A stretch of 64,000 nucleotides of DNA from Anabaena sp. PCC 7108 (GTDB taxonomy: Bacteria; Cyanobacteriota; Cyanobacteriia; Cyanobacteriales; Nostocaceae): contig NZ_KB235896.1 in the NCBI RefSeq assembly GCF_000332135.1, positions 4,704,356-4,768,355 of the forward strand, read 5' to 3'. This document shows positions 57,153-64,000 of this stretch, piece by piece. The position numbers and the translations under genes were made by a program. The notes beneath the pieces were generated by a model, which had not been told where the DNA came from, did no database searches, and was given only the letters and a program-made list of their open reading frames with translations. How positions within the stretch are numbered: position 1 is the stretch's first letter; every line of letters begins with the position of its first letter.

Positions 57153-57481
57153 AAGAGGTTGTCTCTCAACGTTTTTAGGGCATACTAACATCGTAATTGA
57201 GCTTATATTGCGATCGCGTCATAGACTGTAACAGTTTTTAGTGATTGAGTCTGGCTAAAGGGTTCAGAATGTTACATCAAGGAACAATAGAACAATTTTT
57301 GAGAATCAATCTATAATTAACATTACATTACATAACTTTGCAAGTCTTTACAAAAGCTACATTTTAGTAAGTGCAAAGGGTAAACCATACCAACAAAAAT
57401 CAAATAAGCTTTTAAAACATTCTGTAATTGTAGACCGTTAAGTTAGAAATTTAGCGAGGGATTGTACTTATTAATTACGAA
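57153..57481 (-). promoter_or_regulatory. psaD upstream region with predicted promoter
   Basis: On the - strand, TTACAG (57231-57226) and TATAAG (57207-57202) are separated by 18 bp, about 50 bases before the psaD start, with a HIP1 site between them. The elements are only partial matches. The rest of the 329-bp region, up to the end of the WD40-KAP gene, is AT-rich and contains no other gene that I can see. Confidence 0.35.
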
Positions 57482-60400
57482 TTACGAATTATCTCTATAA
57501 AAACCATAATCTTTCTTCTTATCTTCAAATCTATACTCACGGTTATAATGATCATCAGGATCATAACCAATATCACCGACAAAACAAAATGATCTAGCTA
57601 AATTAAAAGTTCTTTTCTCAAATACAAATTTATTTTGTGGTGGCATTTTTTCAAAATCATTTTTAAATTTTTTCCATTCTCTTTGGTTATGTCTATCCAT
57701 AAATACATCTAAATTTTGTAACTGGTTTAACCATTTATTTTTCTCAAGTTCTACTGTATCTTTTTCCTCTGTTTCAAATTCCAAATAAATCTCTTCTAAT
57801 ATTTTCCGTATTTCTTTAGGATATCTACCAGCTAAAGCTAAAAATGCAATTAATGTTTGCTTACATTCTGGTGTAGGTTCTATTCTCCATGTTGTATCAT
57901 GTTTTTCATCGTTTTCTGTTGGAGTCCAGATAATTTTGATAATTTTGCAAATATTAATAAGCCGTTTTGCGGTTCTCGGAGTTAAATCAACGTGCTGACA
58001 ACATTCTTTTATCCATTTAAATTCTTCAGCAGTAAATCGTTCAAAGGTAACTAATGGGTCTGTATTTGCAGAATGTTGTATTTTTGTATTATTCTCTTTT
58101 GAATTATCTTCTCTAGTTCTAGATTCAGAAATACCTTTAACACCTAAATTTTTAGTAGAAGTAGATACTGGGAAATTATAATCTTGATCTGTTTGTTCTT
58201 CAGTATCAACAGGTATTTCTTCAATTTCATCTTGATATGATTTTTCTGGTAATTGTTCTAATTCTTTTAAAAATCTACTTTCATCATTTACTTGTTGTAA
58301 AGGGATACAATCTTCTCCTGTTGTTTGTTGCAAAAACAGATTTTTATCAGTTATTTGCTGGGAATTAGAGATATTTTGACTGTCTTTTTTAGACTCCTCT
58401 TCAATATCTACCAAAGATTTTAAATACTTTTCTGCTACTTCTCTGCTAATAGGCCGCATTCTGTAGGGAATTTGGATAATTTTCTCTATATAATCAACAC
58501 CAGAGGGAGTACCACCACGTTTTAAAACTCCTCTATAATTGTGTTCTAAAGCCCGACCAATATAACGGTCATCTATTGCTAAAACAATGACAAATATTTC
58601 TGTATTTAACAATAATTGTACAGCTTCTAAAACTTGGACAACTCTATCAGGAGGACAACGATCTAAATCATCTATATATAAAACTATTCTCGCAGAACCT
58701 CTGGGGAAATATTTTTTAAGAGCTTTGAGTTTTTCAGGATTTGTATTTCCTGGTTTATAGGTTAAATGGTCAGATAAATCTGCTAAATCATCTTGGATTT
58801 GGTGCATTAAACCGAGAAGTTTTTGATAGGGATTATCCTCTAAACGGTTATTGACAAAATCCAATAAAGATTTATATTGAGCAGTTAAACCAACAAGTTG
58901 TTTTTGTCTTTCTACCTGTAATTGTAGTTTTTCAATTTCCTGCTCTTTTTCAGTTATTTCTTGTTTAGCTGCTTCCTTATTCCCGGAGATTTCCTTAACT
59001 TGATTTTGCTCATATTCTGATTTACGTTGATTAATTTGTTCTTTAATCTTTTCATCCTTGGTTTTAATTAGCTTTTGTTTCTCATCTTTAATATTTTCCC
59101 TAGCTACTTGTAAAAATTTCACCGTTTTTACTTGCAAAATTTGGATTTTTTTAAATATTTCGATACTGACAGATATAGCTGGAATAGCAGATATACTAGT
59201 TAACCAAAGTTTTAAAGCTGTGGATATTTCTAGAAGTGCTGGTAAAAACTTCGGGATAACAGAAACAATTAAGAAATAAGCGATAAATGGTAAAGCAGTT
59301 GCACCCAAAAATATAAATAATGTCTTTTTGTCTTTCTTAGTAAATTCAATCAGCCCAACTATATTACTAGGTTGTTCTTCCAAAAAATTAGTTATTTTTT
59401 GGACATTATTAACGATAAGCTTAATTTTAGCATTTTTCTTTTCAATTAATTCTTGTGCTACATCTAAAAGGTTAGAGTCAGCTAATTTATCTAACTTCAA
59501 CAACGGGAATTGAGCTTCTAAATCTTTTCTGTTTTTAAAGCCGCAAGAATTGAGAAAGTCTTTGAGAATAGAATCACCAAAATCATCTTTAAGAGTTTCT
59601 TTAAGTTGAGACAGAAAAATAATCAATGTCGCTACATCTGTCATTTCTTCTTCAACATTTCCCTCAATCTTCTTCACCTCTTGGTTAAATTCTTGCTCAA
59701 GCTGCTCAACTTCTAAATTAAATTTATTCTCAATTTCTTGATTCTTGCTTTTTACTTCGGCTTCTAAATTTTGTAATTCCTGTTCCGTTTGTTCTAATTT
59801 CTTCTGTTCTTCTTCTCTAACTTCACTGAGAATATCCCAAAGGGCATTACCATCAGCATTTTTTTCTTTAAATTTAGCAAATACTTCCTTGCTCAATTCC
59901 GATTCTAAAATTGCCTTTCTGTCACTATCATTCATCTGATTAATAACACGCCAAACATCACCACCAGCCAGCAAATTAGAAACTTCTCCTAATTGCTTTT
60001 CTAAAGTTAATTGACGGTCAAGTTGATCAAAAATAGTCTGCATTAAACTTGCCCAGAGATCAGATTTAGCATAACTCCAGGCATTAAATTTGATTTGGTA
60101 AACATGACCAACATAAGGAGAAAGATTTGGTTCATCTCCCTTTTCTCCCCATGTCTGTTTTGCAGTTAGTTGTTGACAGCGAATTTTGGTAATTTGTTTT
60201 TCTATTAAGTGCATTCCAAAAGATTTCCCGCTACCCCAACCGCCTAAAATTGCCACAGCTAAAGGAGGTTCAAGACTCCGCAACATTAATACATCAGCTA
60301 AAGATTGCAGTTCCTTAGACACATCTAAAGAGTCTTCACCAGTTGCTTGGTCATTGCGGAAAGCTTGAGGAACACGAGTAATATTAAATCTTTGCCAACG

Positions 60401-62272
60401 CCAAACCTTGATACCATCTTCACCAGCACTGATGATGTAGTCTCCCAGTGGGTCAAAAGCAACGGAATAAACTGCATTTTCATGTTTACCGATAATTATT
60501 TGCCGTTTACGCTGGGGGTCGGAAATATCCCATAACCGCACTGTGTTGTCATCACTGCCACTAACAACAGTTTTGCCGTCGGGACTGAAGGCTACTGAGG
60601 TGACATATTCTGTATGAACAGAGAAAGGTTTACCTATAGCTTCTCCCGTATTTACATCCCACAACCGCAATGTGTTGTCTGCACTACCACTGATAATGCT
60701 ACTCCCATCAGGACTAAAAGCAACTGAGATGACAGCACTTGTATGACCAGAGAATGGTTTACTGATTGCTTTACCCGTGTTAACGTCCCACAACTGCACT
60801 GTTTTGTCCTTGCTGCCACTAACAACCATACTGCCATCAGGACTAAAGGCCACTGAGATGACAGCACTTGTATGACCAGAGAATGGTTGAGCTATAGCTT
60901 CTCCCGTATTTACATCCCACAACCGCAATGTGTTGTCTGCACTACCACTGATAATGCTACTCCCATCAGGACTAAAAGCAACTGAGGTGACATATTCTGT
61001 ATGAACAGAGAAAGGTTTACCTATAGCTTCTCCCGTATTTACATCCCACAACCGCACAGTGTTGTCATCACTACCACTGACAACTATATTGCCACCAGGA
61101 CTAAAAGCTACTGAGTAAACAGGACTTGTATGACCAGAGAATGGTTTACCGATTGCTTTACCCGTGTTGACATCCCACAACCGCACTGTATTTTTGTCAC
61201 CACTGTCACTAACAACCATACTGCCGTCGGGACTAAAGGCTAGTGAGGTAACAGGACTTGTATGACCAAAGAATGGTTTCCCTATTGCTTTACCCGTGTT
61301 GACATTCCACAACCGCACTGTTTTATCCCTGCTGCCACTAACAACTATACTGCCATCAGGACTAAAGGCTACTGAACTGACAGAACTTGCGTGACCAAAG
61401 AATGGTTTCCCTATTGCTTCTCGAGTATTTGCGTCCCACAACTGCACTATCTTAACACTGGCACTGACAACCTTACTACCGTCGGGACTAAAGGCTACTG
61501 AGTTAACATATTTTGTATGACCAGAGAATGGTTGACCTATAGCTTCTCCCGTATTTACATCCCACAACCGTATTGTGTTGTCCCAACTGCTGCTGACAAC
61601 CTTACTACCATCGGGACTAAAGGCTACTGACCAGACCAAATTTGTATGCCCAGAGAAAATTTGCGCGACTTCTCCAGTATTCACATCCCACAACCGTATT
61701 GTGTTGTCTCTACTGCCACTGATAACCATACTGCCGTCGGGACTAAAGGCTACTGACCAGACAGAATTGGTATGCCCAGAGAATGGTTGACTTATTGCTT
61801 CTCCTGTATTTACATCCCACAACCGTATTGTGTTGTCCCTACTGCCACTAACAACCATACTGCCGTCGGGACTAAAAGCTACTGAGTTGACATAACTTGT
61901 ATGACCAGAGAATGGTTGACTTATAGCCGTTCCCGTATTCACATCCCATAATCGCACTGTGTTGTCATCACTACCACTTGCAACCATACTCGCGTCGGGA
62001 CTAAAGGCTACTGACCGGACAGAATTTGTATGACCTTTACAACTTGACCACTTTCCCCCGGTTAGCAAATCCCAAATCTCGACTGTGCCATCTGCTAAAC
62101 CCACAGCTATGCGTTGTCGTCCCTGGGGTGATATGGCTACTGCATATACTTCACTCTCAAACTCGGCAAAAGGTTTTTCAGGTTCTGGGGTTCCTGCTTC
62201 TATGCCAATTTCGATTTCTGGGATTATTAATTGTTGACTGCTGATTTCTTGTTGACCTTGGGGTGCTTCCAT
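57482..62272 (-). CDS. WD40-repeat KAP-family P-loop NTPase
   Basis: The 1596-residue protein has 14 WD40 repeats at about residues 35-640, enough for two seven-bladed propellers. Each repeat is of the form SVAFSPDGS-VVSGS-DNTVRLWDVNTGEAI-PFSGHT. The KAP NTPase follows: Walker A GGWGSGKS with Lys683, a long insertion with coiled coils (about 815-890 and 1050-1145) and two hydrophobic segments (about 984-1040), and Walker B VLYIDDLDRCPPDRV with Asp1201/Asp1202. Membrane segments inserted between Walker A and B are a hallmark of KAP NTPases. An acidic linker and a helical C-terminus with LTPRTAKRLINICKIIK follow. There is no signal peptide. Sensor or immunity-like functions are suspected for WD40-NTPases, but the substrate is unknown. 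Confidence 0.92.
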   Translation of the reverse strand: MEAPQGQQEISSQQLIIPEIEIGIEAGTPEPEKPFAEFESEVYAVAISPQGRQRIAVGLADGTVEIWDLLTGGKWSSCKGHTNSVRSVAFSPDASMVASGSDDNTVRLWDVNTGTAISQPFSGHTSYVNSVAFSPDGSMVVSGSRDNTIRLWDVNTGEAISQPFSGHTNSVWSVAFSPDGSMVISGSRDNTIRLWDVNTGEVAQIFSGHTNLVWSVAFSPDGSKVVSSSWDNTIRLWDVNTGEAIGQPFSGHTKYVNSVAFSPDGSKVVSASVKIVQLWDANTREAIGKPFFGHASSVSSVAFSPDGSIVVSGSRDKTVRLWNVNTGKAIGKPFFGHTSPVTSLAFSPDGSMVVSDSGDKNTVRLWDVNTGKAIGKPFSGHTSPVYSVAFSPGGNIVVSGSDDNTVRLWDVNTGEAIGKPFSVHTEYVTSVAFSPDGSSIISGSADNTLRLWDVNTGEAIAQPFSGHTSAVISVAFSPDGSMVVSGSKDKTVQLWDVNTGKAISKPFSGHTSAVISVAFSPDGSSIISGSADNTLRLWDVNTGEAIGKPFSVHTEYVTSVAFSPDGKTVVSGSDDNTVRLWDISDPQRKRQIIIGKHENAVYSVAFDPLGDYIISAGEDGIKVWRWQRFNITRVPQAFRNDQATGEDSLDVSKELQSLADVLMLRSLEPPLAVAILGGWGSGKSFGMHLIEKQITKIRCQQLTAKQTWGEKGDEPNLSPYVGHVYQIKFNAWSYAKSDLWASLMQTIFDQLDRQLTLEKQLGEVSNLLAGGDVWRVINQMNDSDRKAILESELSKEVFAKFKEKNADGNALWDILSEVREEEQKKLEQTEQELQNLEAEVKSKNQEIENKFNLEVEQLEQEFNQEVKKIEGNVEEEMTDVATLIIFLSQLKETLKDDFGDSILKDFLNSCGFKNRKDLEAQFPLLKLDKLADSNLLDVAQELIEKKNAKIKLIVNNVQKITNFLEEQPSNIVGLIEFTKKDKKTLFIFLGATALPFIAYFLIVSVIPKFLPALLEISTALKLWLTSISAIPAISVSIEIFKKIQILQVKTVKFLQVARENIKDEKQKLIKTKDEKIKEQINQRKSEYEQNQVKEISGNKEAAKQEITEKEQEIEKLQLQVERQKQLVGLTAQYKSLLDFVNNRLEDNPYQKLLGLMHQIQDDLADLSDHLTYKPGNTNPEKLKALKKYFPRGSARIVLYIDDLDRCPPDRVVQVLEAVQLLLNTEIFVIVLAIDDRYIGRALEHNYRGVLKRGGTPSGVDYIEKIIQIPYRMRPISREVAEKYLKSLVDIEEESKKDSQNISNSQQITDKNLFLQQTTGEDCIPLQQVNDESRFLKELEQLPEKSYQDEIEEIPVDTEEQTDQDYNFPVSTSTKNLGVKGISESRTREDNSKENNTKIQHSANTDPLVTFERFTAEEFKWIKECCQHVDLTPRTAKRLINICKIIKIIWTPTENDEKHDTTWRIEPTPECKQTLIAFLALAGRYPKEIRKILEEIYLEFETEEKDTVELEKNKWLNQLQNLDVFMDRHNQREWKKFKNDFEKMPPQNKFVFEKRTFNLARSFCFVGDIGYDPDDHYNREYRFEDKKKDYGFYRDNS

Positions 62273-62621
62273 GCCAGTAGTGATACCAGTTTAGTTGTGT
62301 GTGGGTGTTACTGGTTTTACTATGTATGCTATTTGGTTGTAAATACTTTTATACGTTTGTTTACAAGCAATTATCAGCAAATAGGCTGAAAACCCCGGAA
62401 TAAAACTCTAAAAATTGTCTGATAGTGTAGCGTGGCGCAAGCCATATCAGGATTTACAGGATTTTAGGATTTACAAGATGTTGGTAGCCCTGACGACTGG
62501 AAGTCGCGGCTATACAAACAAAGTCCGCCTAAGCGGACTAATGAAAAATTAAGGGTTTGGTCTGTTTAGATGCGGTTTCTAACCGCCGATTTGATCTTCA
62601 GTACAATGCGTAAGTCCTGAA
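62273..62621. other. Intergenic region upstream of the WD40-KAP gene
   Basis: This 349-bp stretch holds the promoter of the WD40-KAP gene, a copy of the 18-bp dispersed repeat ATCAGGATTTACAGGATT (62446-62463, also at 50613-50630) and the terminator hairpin of the kinase. No protein-coding or RNA gene is evident. Confidence 0.55.
62512..62540 (-). terminator. Hairpin terminator after the histidine kinase
   Basis: On the - strand, AGTCCGC and GCGGACT (62539-62522) form a perfect 7-bp stem with a 4-base loop and are followed by TTTGTTTG. It lies 83 bp after the stop codon of the kinase. The T run is interrupted, so termination may be partial. Confidence 0.6.
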
Positions 62622-64000
62622 TTATTTGGTCTTCACAAACGACTGCTGTTCCTCTGCACTACCCTGAACAATGGGAATAGTGAAGTGGAACTGACTACCT
62701 TGGTCTTTACCAGTGGACTCTGCCCAGATTTTGCCACCCCAGCCATTGACAATTTGCCGAGAAATTGCCAAACCCAGACCGGTACCACCAGCAGTCCGTC
62801 GCAAAGCTCCCTCTTCTTGATAAAAGCGGTCAAAGACTATTTCTAGGCGATTGGGTTCTATGCCCCGTCCCGTGTCGGATACAGTCACCTCAACCATTTG
62901 ATTGCGTTTGCTAGTAGTCGCTTTGATGTGAATCTCTCCTTGGGAAGGCGTAAATTTACAAGCATTGTCTATCAGTTTGGCGATTACCTCCACTAGCCAA
63001 TCACCGTCAGCCCTAATCAAAGGTAAAGTTTTAGGAATTTGCGTTTTAATTTGGGCTATCTTTTCCGTTGATGACCGTGTACGTAAGCGGCTGAGTGCTA
63101 AATCTATACATTCTTGTAAACTGAGGGATTCGGGATGCCATTGCACCCGACCACTTTCTAAATTAGAAAGAGTGAGGAAATCTTGCACTAATTTCCGCAT
63201 TCTCTCGGAGTCAGAAAGGGCTGTACTGAGCATCACCTGCTGCAACTCTAAAGGCATATCCGGCTCACTAGCGAGGCTTTCCAGACAAACTTGAATAGTA
63301 GATAGGGGGGTACGCAGTTCATGACCAGTGATGGCTATCAAGTTGCTACGGGTGCGGTCAAGGGCTTCTAGCTGCTTGTTCAGTTCTTCTAAATTAGCAA
63401 AAGCTTCGGCTTGAATTAATGCTGCGCCGACTTGAGTTGCGATCGCTTTGACCAAATCCAATTCTCCTGGTTGCCACTCATGGGGCGGTAAATCGCAATA
63501 ATGTAACTCGACAATTCCCAACAGTCGTCCTTGAGAGAACACTGGTTCCATCAACCAAGAACGAATGCCCAACTTTTTCACAATCAAGGAAAGTCTGGGA
63601 GAACTGGTCACACGATAGTCAATCAGCGTATCAGAAACACATACCCCCTCACCCTGTTGTGTAAGTTCTTGAAACAGAGGATTGCTCTCTAACTCCCAAG
63701 TTTGTCCCCGCACCGAAACCACACCAGGACTTAAAAATTCATGCTCAATTATGGCTTGGGCTTCGGTAGTTTGAGCGCGGTAAATGAGACAACGACCAGC
63801 TTCGAGATGTTGACCTAATTCTTGTGCAGCCACTTCGAGAACAGAGTGGGGATCAAGCGATCGCCTAATCGCCGTACTAATCGAGTTGATCAAGCGTTCT
63901 TTTCGTGCTTGTAGCGCTATAGAACGGTAGGCTTTGTGCAGTTTGTACTGACTAGCTTGCAGGTAAGTCACCAAGCGCTGTACAAACGGGTCAGTATCGA
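62622..64000 (-). CDS. GAF-domain sensor histidine kinase (5' end outside window)
   Basis: The frame is open to the right edge, reading DTDPFVQRLVTYLQASQYKL at the boundary, so the true start is beyond 64000. A GAF domain (about 150 residues, beginning LINSISTAIRRSLDPHSVLEVAA) is followed by the HisKA phosphoacceptor helix LIAITGHELRTPLSTIQVCL. The HATPase domain has the N box LIDNACKFTPSQGEIHI, the G1 box VSDTGRGIEPNRLEIVFDRF and the G2 box GGTGLGLAISRQIV. No membrane segment is visible in this part, so the input is probably cytosolic. No response regulator gene is adjacent. Confidence 0.93.
   Translation of the reverse strand, partial: DTDPFVQRLVTYLQASQYKLHKAYRSIALQARKERLINSISTAIRRSLDPHSVLEVAAQELGQHLEAGRCLIYRAQTTEAQAIIEHEFLSPGVVSVRGQTWELESNPLFQELTQQGEGVCVSDTLIDYRVTSSPRLSLIVKKLGIRSWLMEPVFSQGRLLGIVELHYCDLPPHEWQPGELDLVKAIATQVGAALIQAEAFANLEELNKQLEALDRTRSNLIAITGHELRTPLSTIQVCLESLASEPDMPLELQQVMLSTALSDSERMRKLVQDFLTLSNLESGRVQWHPESLSLQECIDLALSRLRTRSSTEKIAQIKTQIPKTLPLIRADGDWLVEVIAKLIDNACKFTPSQGEIHIKATTSKRNQMVEVTVSDTGRGIEPNRLEIVFDRFYQEEGALRRTAGGTGLGLAISRQIVNGWGGKIWAESTGKDQGSQFHFTIPIVQGSAEEQQSFVKTK

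Noticed and set aside
58097-58440. Frameshift in the WD40-KAP gene near the acidic linker
   Set aside because: The frame stays open from 62272 to 57482 and the low-complexity acidic part is a normal linker.

Overview
The window is a chromosomal segment of a filamentous, probably heterocyst-forming cyanobacterium of the Nostoc/Anabaena type. The evidence is psaD (photosystem I), sqdB/sqdX (thylakoid sulfolipid), ycf46 and ycf35 homologues, a tandem-GAF adenylate cyclase, a purC-bamA-lpxC-fabZ-lpxA-lpxB block in the order I associate with Nostoc, some 25-30 HIP1 octamers (GCGATCGC), and many 7-bp short tandem repeats between genes. No identification was run; this rests on gene content and recognised protein sequence.

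Layout. 1-15.3 kb is the downstream part of the ribosomal superoperon, all on the + strand: rpsS-rplV-rpsC-rplP-rpmC-rpsQ-rplN-rplX-rplE-rpsH-rplF-rplR-rpsE-rplO-secY-adk-infA-rpmJ-rpsM-rpsK-rpoA-rplQ-truA-rplM-rpsI-rpmE-prfA. rpsN and rpmD are not in the cluster. 15.3-30.3 kb is accessory: a small protein, an XRE regulator, a TPR-CHAT protease-like protein divergent from a single-chain MmeI-like restriction-modification enzyme, a GDSL hydrolase, a GH10-like protein, two FHA proteins (one fused to a flavoprotein-like domain), endonuclease V and a prohibitin-like protein. 30.4-33.2 kb is a decayed patch: two truncated genes joined at about 30616, a restriction endonuclease gene split by a 184-bp palindromic element, and its intact cytosine methyltransferase.

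33.2-41 kb, on the - strand, holds the outer-membrane block: purC, then bamA, lpxC, fabZ, lpxA and lpxB. 42-47.2 kb carries the cyclase and the sulfolipid pair. 47.3-50.6 kb has a lipoprotein, then a ribbon-helix-helix protein, ycf46 and ycf35. 50.7-54.7 kb is an AT-rich island of unknown genes, antitoxin-like genes and remnants. Two convergent antitoxin genes run into each other through the stubs of two PIN toxins. A diverged second copy of the trpE 3' end lies 280 bp beyond the real one. 55-57.2 kb has trpE and psaD. 57.5-62.3 kb is one 1596-residue protein, 14 WD40 repeats fused to a KAP P-loop NTPase. A histidine kinase runs off the right edge.

The most noteworthy accessory items are the WD40-KAP NTPase, the TPR-CHAT/restriction enzyme pair, the FHA-flavoprotein/FHA-zinc-ribbon pair, the split restriction endonuclease, the double toxin-less VapBC scar and the trpE end duplication. 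None is proven to be a new system; they are ranked in the findings.
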